In this document: positions 32,866 to 42,077 of the stretch, piece by piece | Numbering within the stretch: position 1 is the first letter of the stretch | Layout of the letters: every line of letters begins with the position of its first letter | Source: Sphingobacterium lactis | GTDB taxonomy: Bacteria; Bacteroidota; Bacteroidia; Sphingobacteriales; Sphingobacteriaceae | Direction of reading: 5' to 3' | Assembly (NCBI RefSeq): GCF_011046555.1 | Contig: NZ_CP049246.1 | Location: 3,100,001-3,164,000 of the forward strand | Length of the DNA: 64,000 bases | Notes under the pieces: generated by a model | What the model saw: the letters and a program-made list of their open reading frames with translations, nothing else | Told to the model about the DNA's origin: nothing | Database searches by the model: none | Made by a program: the position numbers and the translations under genes

Positions 32866-34425
32866 TTATTTTGCGTAGGAAACAGATCGTGTTTCGCGAA
32901 TAACGGTCACCTTGATCTGTCCAGGATAGGTCATCTCCGTTTGGATACGGTTGGAAATATCTGCTGCAAGGATCTCTGCTTGCGCATCCGATACTTTCTC
33001 GCTTTCTACCACAACGCGAAGTTCACGTCCGGCCTGAATAGCAAATGTTTTCTCCACACCTGGATACGATAGGGCTAGGTTTTCTAGCTCTTTCAAGCGT
33101 TTGATATACGATTCAACCACTTCACGACGAGCACCCGGACGGGCACCTGAAATGGCATCACAAGCCTGTACAACAGGAGAAATCATGGACGTCATTTCGA
33201 TCTCATCGTGGTGAGCACCAATGGCGTTGCACACATCTGGGTGCTCTTTGTATTTTTCAGCCAATTGCATACCCAAGATTGCGTGTGGCAATTCAGGGTT
33301 ATCATCAGGCACTTTACCGATATCGTGCAATAGTCCGGCACGTTTCGCATGCTTCACGTTCAGCCCCAATTCAGCAGCCATCGTTGCGGCAAAGTTTGCC
33401 ACCTCACGGGAGTGCTGCAAGAGGTTCTGACCGTATGAAGAACGATAACGCATTCTGCCGACCATACGGATCAATTCAGGATGCAGACCGTGGATACCCA
33501 AGTCGATCACGGTACGCTCACCGATCTCAACGATCTCATCTTCGATTTGATTACGCGTTTTGGAAACCACCTCCTCGATACGAGCAGGGTGGATACGGCC
33601 ATCCGTTACCAAACGGTGTAGGGAAAGGCGAGCAATCTCCCGACGAACCGGATCGAATCCCGATAGGATAATTGCTTCTGGCGTATCATCAACGATGATC
33701 TCTACACCGGTTGCTGCTTCCAGGGCACGGATATTACGACCTTCACGACCAATGATACGACCTTTGATCTCGTCATTCTCGATATTGAAGATCGATACGG
33801 TATTCTCGATTGCCGCTTCTGTAGCCGTACGCTGAATGGTCTGGATAACCACTTTCTTTGCTTCTTTTGAAGCGGTCAATTTCGCTTCGTCCACGATATC
33901 CTTGATCTGGATGATCGCTTGTGAGCGTGCTTCCTCACGTAGGGAATTCACCAATTGCTCTTTCGCTTCATCTGCGGATAAACCAGCGATGCTTTCCAAT
34001 TGCTTAATATGTTGCCCTTTCAACTGCTCCACTTCTTCCTTCTTCTTCTCGTTCACTTCGATCATCTGATCCAATTTCTTGGATTTGTTGTCGATATCCT
34101 GTTTGTCGCGGTTCAGGTTCTCCATTTTCTGATTCAGGGACTGCTCCTTCTGACGGATGCTGTTCTCCTTTTGGGAAATGGTGTTGTTCTTCTGGTTCAC
34201 TTCTTTCTCATGCTCGGCCTTCAGCTGAAGGAATTTTTCCTTCGCTTCCAATTGGCGTTGCTTCTTCACATGCTCTGCCTGTTGTTCTGCATCTTTGATG
34301 ATCTGTGCAGCTTTATCATTCGCTGACTGTTCTTGTTTCTTGAACAACATCTGCAATAGATATCGACCAATAAAAACACCAACAACCAGGGAAATTATTA
34401 TTGATATAGTAGTTGATAACTCCAT
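32866..34425 (-). CDS. rny: Ribonuclease Y
   Basis: 519 residues, the usual length. An N-terminal membrane helix (about 5-28) is followed by a long charged coiled coil (about 30-190), a KH domain with [17 protein letters not shown], and an HD domain with [13 protein letters not shown] and LLHDIGK. RNase Y is a membrane-anchored endoribonuclease that starts mRNA decay. It is downstream of zapA and the 6S-like RNA, and ends in a clear terminator, so it may be expressed both alone and with the upstream genes. Confidence 0.95.
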   Translation of the reverse strand: MELSTTISIIISLVVGVFIGRYLLQMLFKKQEQSANDKAAQIIKDAEQQAEHVKKQRQLEAKEKFLQLKAEHEKEVNQKNNTISQKENSIRQKEQSLNQKMENLNRDKQDIDNKSKKLDQMIEVNEKKKEEVEQLKGQHIKQLESIAGLSADEAKEQLVNSLREEARSQAIIQIKDIVDEAKLTASKEAKKVVIQTIQRTATEAAIENTVSIFNIENDEIKGRIIGREGRNIRALEAATGVEIIVDDTPEAIILSGFDPVRREIARLSLHRLVTDGRIHPARIEEVVSKTRNQIEDEIVEIGERTVIDLGIHGLHPELIRMVGRMRYRSSYGQNLLQHSREVANFAATMAAELGLNVKHAKRAGLLHDIGKVPDDNPELPHAILGMQLAEKYKEHPDVCNAIGAHHDEIEMTSMISPVVQACDAISGARPGARREVVESYIKRLKELENLALSYPGVEKTFAIQAGRELRVVVESEKVSDAQAEILAADISNRIQTEMTYPGQIKVTVIRETRSVSYAK

Positions 34426-34474
34426 TTGTTATGTATTTATTTTTATATGTTAATGTAATGCTCTAAAATTTCTC

Positions 34475-34651
34475 AAAAAAAAACCGCAATTAAATTAATC
34501 AGGGTACCAAGTATTATTAAACTTCGATTACACATGATTTGAGCGTATGATCATGACCTAGATGGCTTTCGCAAAATGGCCTTCATCTTTGTATTGCTCG
34601 TGATATTGAAGCGTTAAGTTTAAAATAGTGACAACCCGAATTTAATTGCGG
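34475..34651 (-). ncRNA. ssrS: 6S-like RNA (ssrS candidate)
   Basis: On the minus strand CCGCAATTAAATT (from 34651) and AATTTAATTGCGG (ending 34484) close a 13-bp perfect stem around about 140 nt, followed by nine T. Inside, GGGT/ACCC and AAACTT/AAGTTT continue the rod, and the apex contains GATG-GGC/GCC-CATC around a loop. A long rod with an internal open region and its own T run is the 6S plan: this RNA mimics an open promoter and binds RNA polymerase. It lies between zapA and rny; in E. coli ssrS also lies next to zapA. The exact 5' end is uncertain. Confidence 0.65.
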
Positions 34652-34693
34652 CAAATTCGTCGTTACAAGCTCTAAATTCTAAGAACGTAAACG

Positions 34694-34984
34694 TTATTTC
34701 TTGAAGAACTCCGTCAATAGATTATCCAACTCGTGAATCGTATCATCCAAGCCGGAATCCCGGTTTTGGCTGTTGCGTTCGGCTTTGATCATCCCCGTAG
34801 CATACTGCAGTACACACATGGACAACAAATCCTGTTTATCACGAACCGCATAATTGTCTTGCAGTTCCTTTATCTTTTCGTTTATTAGCTTCGCGGCGTA
34901 TCGTATAACCTCTTCCTCCTCCGTTTCTACACGTAATGGATACACACGATCAGCGATATTTATTTTTATGGAAATTTCTCCCAT
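34694..34984 (-). CDS. zapA: Cell division protein ZapA
   Basis: 96 residues. The globular N-terminal domain EISIKINIADRVYPLRVE is followed by a long helix predicted to form the dimer/tetramer coiled coil (YAAKLINEKIKELQDNY, then MCVLQYATGMIKAE). ZapA bundles FtsZ filaments at the division site. It is preceded by a small coiled-coil gene (49-bp gap) and pheT and followed by the 6S-like RNA. Confidence 0.88.
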   Translation of the reverse strand: MGEISIKINIADRVYPLRVETEEEEVIRYAAKLINEKIKELQDNYAVRDKQDLLSMCVLQYATGMIKAERNSQNRDSGLDDTIHELDNLLTEFFKK

Positions 34985-35033
34985 TTTCTTGAGCTTAATA
35001 ACGTAATAAGTCTAAACCTTTTCTCTAATCCAA

Positions 35034-35342
35034 CTATTTCAATAGACTTATACATTTGTCTATTTCTCGCACAAAATCGTTAATTTTTCGTTTTGTGTCA
35101 AGTACTTTCTCATTTATGGCCTCCCTATCGGATTCCGTACCTTCAAAAGTCTTGGCAACGGCAAGTGCATTCAGCTTCTCATCCAATACCTTAACTTTCT
35201 CCGAACTCGTCTCAAACGCCACTTGAAGGGATTGAACTTCCAACTTCAATAAGTCATTCTCCTCCTGCAAGGCTTCACACAATTGAATTAGATTTTTCGT
35301 TTTCTCAACGATAACATTCATTTGGGAAGTTAAAGACGCCAT
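35034..35342 (-). CDS. Small coiled-coil protein upstream of zapA
   Basis: 102 residues from the ATG at 35342 (an in-frame TTG 12 bp upstream is less likely). Nearly the whole chain is predicted helical with heptad repeats, for example LIQLCEALQEENDLLKLEV. No catalytic motif or membrane segment. It sits between pheT and zapA, and a helical protein here may be a ZapB-like partner of ZapA; this is inferred from position and shape only. Confidence 0.72.
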   Translation of the reverse strand: MASLTSQMNVIVEKTKNLIQLCEALQEENDLLKLEVQSLQVAFETSSEKVKVLDEKLNALAVAKTFEGTESDREAINEKVLDTKRKINDFVREIDKCISLLK

Positions 35343-35369
35343 AGTTTCTCGCAATTAATTTATGTTCTA

Positions 35370-37763
35370 TTAGCGCACGTTAGCGCCTACTTCTTTCTCA
35401 AAGTTAATAATTAATTTTTGAATTATGCTATCAATTTGTTTGTCCGTAAGCGTTTTTTCTTCGTCCTGAAGGATAAAGCTCAGGGCATAAGACTTTTTGC
35501 CCTCCGGCAACTTATCGCCTTTGTATACATCAAAGATCTGCACATCCTTCAATAACTTCTTCTCGGTACGGGTTGCTATCAAGCGCAACTGGTCAAATGT
35601 AATCGCATCATCCAGCAATAAAGCCAAATCACGACGAACTGCAGGGAATTTAGAAACTTCCTTATACGTGATCTTGTTCTTCTTGATCACCTTGATCAAC
35701 AAGTCCCAGTCAAGCTGTGCGAAGAATACAGGTCCATCAACATCGGCTTTGGCCAGATTCTTTTTCGAAACCGCACCAAAAGATACCAAGACCTTCTCCC
35801 CTTTTTTGTACGACAATCCGTAATCAAAATAGGTTCCTGCATATTCTTCCACGCGGATTCCCTCAACTTTCAGACGTGCAATCAGGGCATCAACAACCGC
35901 CTTAATGTCGTAGAAATTGACCGAACGATCCTGATTGTTCCATTGCTCACGGTCCTTTTTGCCGGCCAGTGTGATACCGAAAAGCTGACGCTCCACATAT
36001 TGCTCGTTTTCCAGGTTATAGGATCTGCCATATTCGAACAGACGCAGGTCACCATTTTTACGTTTCTGGTTATAACCCACTGCAACCAATGCCGAGAACA
36101 ATAAATTCTGACGCATCACATCCAAATCGCTGCTCAACGGATTCAAGATCTTTACCGCAGTATCCGGATTCTCCAGATAGTCGTCCTTCGTCAGGGAATT
36201 GGAAAGGATTTCGCGGTATCCATTACCGATAAGCATATCGGCAACCTGGTTCAGGATAACTTCACGATCCGGTTTCTCGGATGTATTGAGGGACGCTTTG
36301 ATCTGCGTCTTTAATTCAATATTGTTGTAACCATAAATACGAAGCACCTCTTCGACCACGTCGATTTCGCGGGTTACATCTACTTTATACGGTGGCACCA
36401 GGACATCGAATCCTGCTGCTGTTTCATTTTTAACTTCAATGCCGAGTGCCAAGATGATATCCTTGATCGTTTCGGCTGGGATGTCCTTACCGATGACACG
36501 TTGCACATATGCATAGCTTACCGGAAACTCGAAAGGCTGAATGGCTTCTGGATAGTTGTCCACGATCGATGAGGAAACTTCACCTCCGGAAACCTCAGCA
36601 ATAAGGAGAGCCGCTTTTTTAAGTGCTTCAACAGTGATATCCGGATTCGTACCGCGTTCGAAACGGAAAGAAGAATCCGTTTTTAAGGAATGACGTTTTG
36701 CTGTCTTGCGTACGGATACCGGATTGAAATAGGCAGATTCCAAGAAAATGGAGGTAGTTTCTGCAGTCACTCCTGAATTTGCTCCGCCAAATACGCCGGC
36801 GATGCACATCGGTTTTTCAGCATCCGCAATAACCAGATCTTCATCAGAAAGTGTTCGCTCAACGCCATCCAAGGTAATGAATGGTTCACCTGCTTTTGCT
36901 TTACGGACAACCACCTTATTACCAGCAATTTTATCCGCATCGAATGCATGTAATGGTTGACCTAAATCATGCAAGATATAATTCGTCACATCCACGATGT
37001 TATTGATGGACCGCACGCCGATTGCTGCCAATCTATTGCGCAACCAATCCGGCGATTCACCAACCTTGATGTTCTTGATATTGATTCCTGAATAACGTGG
37101 TGCATCTGCAGGAGATTCCACAACTACTGCAGTTCCCGCAGTCGATGTTTCCTTAAATGCAGATACATCAATAGGATGCGTCTGTTTTCTGAAATAGGCC
37201 GCTAAGTCACGTGCTACGCCTAAGTGTGATGCTGCATCCGCACGGTTCGGCGTCAACCCGATCTCATAGCAGTAGTCATCCTCCATATTGTAGTAGGATT
37301 TGACCAAGGAACCGATTTCTGCCTGTGGATCCAGCTCAACAATACCTGCATGTGAAGTCCCCAAACCAATCTCATCCTCACCACATAACATGCCTTCGGA
37401 TACTTCCCCACGGATTTTAGATTTTGTGATTTTAAATGGCTCACCAGTGGTCGGGTGACAGGTTGTACCAACCTGAGCGACGATTACCTTTAACCCTTGG
37501 CGTACATTTGGTGCTCCGCATACGATATGCAGCAATTCCGGTTGCCCAACATTTACAGTCGTGACTTTTAATTTATCGGCATTGGGATGCTGCTCACAGG
37601 TGATCACCTCACCTACTACAAGCCCCGCTAACCCGCCGGGTATACTTTGTTCAACCTCCAAAGATTCCACTTCCAAACCGATATCGGTCAGGATAAGGGA
37701 AAGCTCCTCGGGAGTTTTATCTATATCAATAAAATTCTTTAACCAATTGTAAGAAATTCTCAT
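35370..37763 (-). CDS. pheT: Phenylalanine-tRNA ligase beta subunit
   Basis: 797 residues from MRISYNWLKNFIDI, the standard PheT start; eight extra residues upstream belong to the frame but not the family. An N-terminal tRNA-binding OB domain contains VGEVITCEQHPNADKLKV (about residues 45-62), then the B3/B4 editing domain, the B5 domain, and the C-terminal anticodon-binding FDX-ACB domain (SKFPAVRRDLALLLDD, about residues 705-720). It pairs with PheS, encoded elsewhere. First gene of the pheT-coiled coil-zapA group. Confidence 0.95.
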   Translation of the reverse strand: MRISYNWLKNFIDIDKTPEELSLILTDIGLEVESLEVEQSIPGGLAGLVVGEVITCEQHPNADKLKVTTVNVGQPELLHIVCGAPNVRQGLKVIVAQVGTTCHPTTGEPFKITKSKIRGEVSEGMLCGEDEIGLGTSHAGIVELDPQAEIGSLVKSYYNMEDDYCYEIGLTPNRADAASHLGVARDLAAYFRKQTHPIDVSAFKETSTAGTAVVVESPADAPRYSGINIKNIKVGESPDWLRNRLAAIGVRSINNIVDVTNYILHDLGQPLHAFDADKIAGNKVVVRKAKAGEPFITLDGVERTLSDEDLVIADAEKPMCIAGVFGGANSGVTAETTSIFLESAYFNPVSVRKTAKRHSLKTDSSFRFERGTNPDITVEALKKAALLIAEVSGGEVSSSIVDNYPEAIQPFEFPVSYAYVQRVIGKDIPAETIKDIILALGIEVKNETAAGFDVLVPPYKVDVTREIDVVEEVLRIYGYNNIELKTQIKASLNTSEKPDREVILNQVADMLIGNGYREILSNSLTKDDYLENPDTAVKILNPLSSDLDVMRQNLLFSALVAVGYNQKRKNGDLRLFEYGRSYNLENEQYVERQLFGITLAGKKDREQWNNQDRSVNFYDIKAVVDALIARLKVEGIRVEEYAGTYFDYGLSYKKGEKVLVSFGAVSKKNLAKADVDGPVFFAQLDWDLLIKVIKKNKITYKEVSKFPAVRRDLALLLDDAITFDQLRLIATRTEKKLLKDVQIFDVYKGDKLPEGKKSYALSFILQDEEKTLTDKQIDSIIQKLIINFEKEVGANVR

Positions 37764-37906
37764 TATATCGTTTTTTTCAAAACACAAAGATAGGACTTTG
37801 TCATGAAATGCACAGCCTTTTTTGGAGGTTTATAAGCATTTCCGAAACCGTACGAAACAACCTCGTCCACACATGGAATAAATCCCTGAATAACAAACCT
37901 ATAAAT

Positions 37907-37946
37907 GCAGAACAACCCGCAATAAATTGCGGGTTGCTCTGCGTTT
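37907..37946 (-). terminator. Hairpin after the methyltransferase gene, possible terminator
   Basis: CAACCCGCAAT (37913-37923) pairs with ATTGCGGGTTG (37926-37936), extended by GCAGA/TCTGC with one mismatch. The minus-strand tail (ATTTATAGG) is not a strong T run, so termination is uncertain. Confidence 0.45.
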
Positions 37947-37987
37947 ATTTAAATTGAAGTAAATCACAAGATAAATTCCGTAAAAAA

Positions 37988-39175
37988 CTATTTATCAAGA
38001 CCACATAGCCTTTCCAAGTGTTGATAACCGACACCGAAATACGATTTCAACGACTGGAGTTTCGCCAATATTTCCGCCTGCTTATTTGGCTGTACATTTC
38101 GTTTGCTCGCAACTATCATGACGTTCTTTGGTGTATGCTGGTCGGCAATGAACTGCATGACTTTGGTTTCATAGCCATAATATTCCATGATTAATGCACG
38201 GATGCTATCAGTCAGCATCTCTGCATGTCTTTCGAGAAAGATGCCATGCTTTGTCATGAAGTCCAGATCATTCTTGGCTTTCACGGCTTCAAGCTCGCGT
38301 CGCACTTGTTTATGGCAGCACGGTGCCACCACGATAAGCGAGGCTTCCTGCTGGATACCCTGATAAATGGCATCATCCGTAGCGGTATCACAGGCATGCA
38401 GTGCAATCAGGACATCCATCCCTTGATCGGCCTTGAAGTCAGCTATGGTGCCTTCCACAAAATGCAATCCCGAAAAGGATGCTTTTTCTGCTACTTGATT
38501 GCAGAAGTCGACTAAATCCTTCCTGAATTCAACGCCGATTACCGAGGCATTTCTCTGGAGTACGTGCTGCAGGTAATCATAAAGCGCAAAGGTCAAATAC
38601 CCCTTTCCTGCCCCCATGTCCACCACGTTCAGCTGCTCTTGCTGAGGAAGTCCTTCCAAAGCACCGCTCAACAACTCAATGTAATGGTTGATCTGTTTCC
38701 ACTTATCCTGTGCATTCTTAAAGACCTGACCTTCCGCGTCGGTAAGCTTCAGATCCTGCAGATAAGATTGCTTGGAGCTCGTCAATCGACGTTCCTTTTT
38801 ATGGTCATGCGTCAAGTCAGCCTGATCACGGCCGGACACCTGGGATTTGTCCAATCGCCACTCGCCTTTCTTGTTCATCTGCATAATCCAATCCGCTTCC
38901 AAAAGTTGTGCGTGCATCCTGCGGAAACCTTTGAATTGGGTTAAATCATCCAGTTCCGAAATGGCATCCTCCAGGCTATAATTCTTTGTTATATCTTTTG
39001 TAGCATAGCGATATACGAACGATAACTTAAGTTCCTGTTTAAGTAAAACAGGCTTGATATATACATTTTTCAATGTTTTATCTAACCCTTTATAATTCCC
39101 AAGAGATAGTTTGACGAGGCGCTGACTAAGAATAGCTTCCTGTAGGTCCTTAAGAAAATCCGTATATACCGACAT
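37988..39175 (-). CDS. SAM-dependent methyltransferase (Methyltransf_32 / METTL25-like)
   Basis: 395 residues from the ATG at 39175; a TTG three codons upstream is less likely. The SAM motif VVDMGAGKGYLTFALYDYL lies at about residues 183-201, and LHACDTATDDAI and VAPCCHKQ are typical of the METTL25/RRNAD1-like methyltransferase group. The N-terminal 170 residues are helical and unassigned. RNA or protein methylation is possible; the substrate is not evident. It is transcribed alone, away from the HAD gene. Confidence 0.78.
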   Translation of the reverse strand: MSVYTDFLKDLQEAILSQRLVKLSLGNYKGLDKTLKNVYIKPVLLKQELKLSFVYRYATKDITKNYSLEDAISELDDLTQFKGFRRMHAQLLEADWIMQMNKKGEWRLDKSQVSGRDQADLTHDHKKERRLTSSKQSYLQDLKLTDAEGQVFKNAQDKWKQINHYIELLSGALEGLPQQEQLNVVDMGAGKGYLTFALYDYLQHVLQRNASVIGVEFRKDLVDFCNQVAEKASFSGLHFVEGTIADFKADQGMDVLIALHACDTATDDAIYQGIQQEASLIVVAPCCHKQVRRELEAVKAKNDLDFMTKHGIFLERHAEMLTDSIRALIMEYYGYETKVMQFIADQHTPKNVMIVASKRNVQPNKQAEILAKLQSLKSYFGVGYQHLERLCGLDK

Positions 39176-39296
39176 GTCTTTCAAAATTTACGACAAAGAT
39201 ACGCATACCTGCTCAAGATCGATGCACACCGTGGCAAAAACCCCACCCTTAACGCACGAAATGCCTGTTTTCTTAGGGAAAGTCAGGTGATAACCT

Positions 39297-39304
39297 TACC
39301 TTTA
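39297..39304 (+). promoter_or_regulatory. -7 box very close to the HAD start codon
   Basis: TACCTTTA matches TAnnTTTG except the last base and ends four bases before the ATG at 39309, so the mRNA is probably leaderless or nearly so. Confidence 0.4.
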
Positions 39305-39308
39305 TCCC

Positions 39309-40097
39309 ATGCAAAATCCTCAAATTAAGGCCGTTTTTTTTGATATCGACGGCACACTACTTAGTTTCAAGACACATGAAGTTCCGGCTTCCACGATCGA
39401 AGCCATCAATCAACTCCAACAGAAAGGCATAAAAACCATCCTTTCGACGGGAAGATCCATAAATAGCATTGATCACATTAAATTCCTTGATTTCGATGGG
39501 TTCATCACCTTCAACGGTGGATATTGCTTGACCAAGGACCTGGAAATTCTCCACAAGCAGACCATTGACAAACGCGACATCGAATCTGTATTAGACTATG
39601 CGAAGAAACAACCGCTAAGCTTTTCGTTCATGTCAGAGCAGGAGATTACCATTCACGATGTGACACCGGAAATTGCAGGGATGTATGCTCACCTTAACCT
39701 ACCCGTTCCCAAATTGGTGGATATGGAAACCGTGGACACCTCCAGCATTCTACAAACCAACATCTTCTTGGGCCCTGACCAGGAAGCACAATTCATGGCG
39801 GAAGTCATGCCAAACTCCCTCGCTTCCCGTTGGACACCCCTATTTGCCGATGTAAACCCAATGGGATTGAGCAAGAAGGTAGGTATCGATATCTTCTGCA
39901 AACATTTTGGCATCGACCTGGAAAATACCATGGCCTTCGGCGATGGCGGAAACGATATCACCATGTTGAAGCACGTGCATCTTGGGGTAGCTATGGGCAA
40001 TGCGAATCCGGAAGTCAAAGCGATTGCGGACTATGTTACAGATGATGTGGACAATGACGGAATCTGGAATGCCCTGAAGCAATTTCAAGTCCTTTAG
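39309..40097 (+). CDS. Cof-type HAD-IIB phosphatase
   Basis: 262 residues. FFDIDGTLL (nucleophile Asp12, acid/base Asp14), LSTGRS, and GDGGNDITMLK (C-terminal metal loop) are the HAD motifs in order; the cap between them is of the IIB type. Such enzymes dephosphorylate sugar phosphates, flavin mononucleotide and similar small substrates. It is a single gene. No substrate can be assigned. Confidence 0.9.
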   Translation: MQNPQIKAVFFDIDGTLLSFKTHEVPASTIEAINQLQQKGIKTILSTGRSINSIDHIKFLDFDGFITFNGGYCLTKDLEILHKQTIDKRDIESVLDYAKKQPLSFSFMSEQEITIHDVTPEIAGMYAHLNLPVPKLVDMETVDTSSILQTNIFLGPDQEAQFMAEVMPNSLASRWTPLFADVNPMGLSKKVGIDIFCKHFGIDLENTMAFGDGGNDITMLKHVHLGVAMGNANPEVKAIADYVTDDVDNDGIWNALKQFQVL

Positions 40098-40166
40098 CAC
40101 GCTATTTTTATTGAATTTCGGATAAAATACCAAACCTTAGGTATTTAGAAACATGATGGCACAGTC

Positions 40167-40174
40167 TAATTTTG
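40167..40174 (+). promoter_or_regulatory. Candidate -7 box of the DUF3575 gene
   Basis: TAATTTTG, a full TAnnTTTG match, 27 bp before the ATG at 40202. Confidence 0.45.
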
Positions 40175-40201
40175 GTCTAACAAACCAATCAATTACACAT
40201 C

Positions 40202-40936
40202 ATGAAAACGATAGAAATTCAACAACATGGCAAGTTCATCCTTGTATTGCTCTTGGCAATTCTAGTAATGCCGGTATGGGCACAGAAAAATACGGTAAAA
40301 TTCAATCTTTTACCGCTTGTCTCAAAAACATTTGCCTTCGAATATGAGCGTGAGGTGGCACCGAAGATGTCTGTCAATGTTGCGATGGGCTTCCGTGGCA
40401 AATCCAACCTCCCCTTCAAGAAATATTGGGAGGACGCCATTGAGGATGCCGACTTCCTCAATAAGGCCACTTTAGGACATTTCACGTTCACCCCTGAGTT
40501 CAGGTTTTACCTGAACAAGAATAAAGGCACACGTGGCTTCTATATCGGTCCATTTATTAAGTATGGCAAGTACAATCTCGAAACAGAGTATCCATTGGAA
40601 ATGGAAGAAGGCGATGTAAAGGATATCCTGATCAAAGGAGGTATTTCCACCTGGAGTGCAGGATTTGCCATTGGCAGCCAATTCAAGCTTTCTAAATCCG
40701 TTTTCATGGATTTCAGAATCCTAGGTCCACATTATGGAACCACGAACGGTAACCTGAAAGGCATGACCCAATTGACAGCCGACGAGCAGGCGGAGCTACG
40801 GGATCAACTATCAGAGTTGGAAGATGTTGATTTCATCAAGGTCACAACTGAAGTGACGGGTGAAGGTGCAACGGTAAAGGCAAAAGGTCCTTGGGCAGGG
40901 ATTCGCGCCGGCTTGTCCATTGGGTACCGTTTCTAG
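40202..40936 (+). CDS. DUF3575 outer-membrane beta-barrel protein
   Basis: 244 residues. The signal peptide ends near MPVWAQ (about residue 27). The mature part starts with KNTVKFNLLPLVSKTFAFEY, the DUF3575 opening, and consists of alternating amphipathic strands ending in SIGYRF, a C-terminal aromatic as expected for an outer-membrane barrel. An acidic insert (TADEQAELRDQLSELEDVD) may form a surface loop. Function unknown. Followed by a strong terminator. Confidence 0.8.
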   Translation: MKTIEIQQHGKFILVLLLAILVMPVWAQKNTVKFNLLPLVSKTFAFEYEREVAPKMSVNVAMGFRGKSNLPFKKYWEDAIEDADFLNKATLGHFTFTPEFRFYLNKNKGTRGFYIGPFIKYGKYNLETEYPLEMEEGDVKDILIKGGISTWSAGFAIGSQFKLSKSVFMDFRILGPHYGTTNGNLKGMTQLTADEQAELRDQLSELEDVDFIKVTTEVTGEGATVKAKGPWAGIRAGLSIGYRF

Positions 40937-41020
40937 CGGCAGTATTGGCGTTATGCCGAACGCCTAGCCAACTCGCGCTACTCAAGATGGTATACCCAAT
41001 GCGAAATCACCAACACGTAA

Positions 41021-41052
41021 AAAGGCCTCTGGTTTTGAAACCAGAGGCCTTT
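41021..41052. terminator. Bidirectional terminator between DUF3575 gene and trxB
   Basis: AAAGGCCTCTGGTTT (41021-41035) and AAACCAGAGGCCTTT (41038-41052) form a 15-bp perfect inverted repeat with a minimal TG centre. Confidence 0.88.
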
Positions 41053-41091
41053 ACGTATCAATATATTTTTTGAATGGTTTTCAGCAAGCGC

Positions 41092-42060
41092 TTACACCAT
41101 AACATCTTCTTTCGCCATCAAGTAGCGTTCAGCTTCCAAAGCGGACATACAACCTGTTCCTGCAGCCGTAATTGCCTGACGGAATACGTGATCCTGAACG
41201 TCTCCACACGCGAAAACACCAGGAATGTTGGTGGCCGTGCTATCTGCTTTGGTAATCAAATAACCGGTTTCATCCATATCCAAAATGCCTTGGAACAATT
41301 CTGTATTTGGCTTGTGCCCAATTGCCACGAAGAATCCCGTTACCGCAAGGTCCTGAAGTTCTTGTGATTGGTTGTTGATTACACGCACTGCATTCACAAC
41401 CTGTCCGTCCCCTAGAATTTCTACGGCTTCCGTATTGTAAAGCACCTCGATGTTCTCGGTATTCTCTACGCGGTGAACCATCGCTTTGGAAGCGCGAAAC
41501 TCATCACGGCGAACAAGCATATACACTTTTCTACACAATTTGGCAAGGTAGGTCGCTTCTTCGGCAGCTGTATCTCCGGCTCCAACGATCGCAACATCCT
41601 GACCTTTATAGAAAAATCCGTCGCACACTGCACATGCAGAAACGCCGAATCCATTGTATTTCTCTTCCGAATCCAATCCCAACCATTTCGCCGTAGCGCC
41701 GGTAGCAATAATGACCGTCTCCGCTTCTACAGTTTTGATCCCATCGATCTCCACTTTATGGATCCCGCCATCAACGGAAAAATCCACTTTTGTGGCATAG
41801 CCAAAGCGAACATCTGTTCCGAAGCGCTCCGCTTGTGCACGCAGGTCTTCCATCATCACCGGACCAGTGATCCCTTTCGGATAGCCCGGAAAGTTATCCA
41901 CCTCGGTTGTCTGCGTCAATTGTCCACCCGGTACCATACCAGTATACATTACAGGCTTCATATCCGCGCGTGCAGCATAGATCGCTGCCGTATATCCCGC
42001 CGGACCTGACCCAATGATCAAACAGGTCACACGTTCGATTTCTTGTTCTTTATTTATCAT
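41092..42060 (-). CDS. trxB: Thioredoxin-disulfide reductase
   Basis: 322 residues. FAD motif LIIGSGPAGYTAAIYAAR (about 14-31), the redox-active CAVC (Cys143, Cys146), the NADPH motif VAIVGAGDTAAEEA and a C-terminal FACGDVQDHVFRQ are all in place. The enzyme passes electrons from NADPH to thioredoxin. It follows the exonuclease gene by 17 bp and is probably in its operon. Confidence 0.95.
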   Translation of the reverse strand: MINKEQEIERVTCLIIGSGPAGYTAAIYAARADMKPVMYTGMVPGGQLTQTTEVDNFPGYPKGITGPVMMEDLRAQAERFGTDVRFGYATKVDFSVDGGIHKVEIDGIKTVEAETVIIATGATAKWLGLDSEEKYNGFGVSACAVCDGFFYKGQDVAIVGAGDTAAEEATYLAKLCRKVYMLVRRDEFRASKAMVHRVENTENIEVLYNTEAVEILGDGQVVNAVRVINNQSQELQDLAVTGFFVAIGHKPNTELFQGILDMDETGYLITKADSTATNIPGVFACGDVQDHVFRQAITAAGTGCMSALEAERYLMAKEDVMV

Positions 42061-42077
42061 GTTATTCTTGGTTCTTT

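Noticed and set aside
33221-34326. Open frames on the plus strand opposite rny
   Set aside because: Low-complexity, Leu- and Phe-rich translations that mirror the coiled-coil of RNase Y on the other strand.
37907-37946. The hairpin as a regulatory leader of pheT
   Set aside because: It lies upstream of pheT by about 150 bp, has no T-box or leader-peptide features such as a phenylalanine-rich ORF, and fits better as the end of the methyltransferase transcript.
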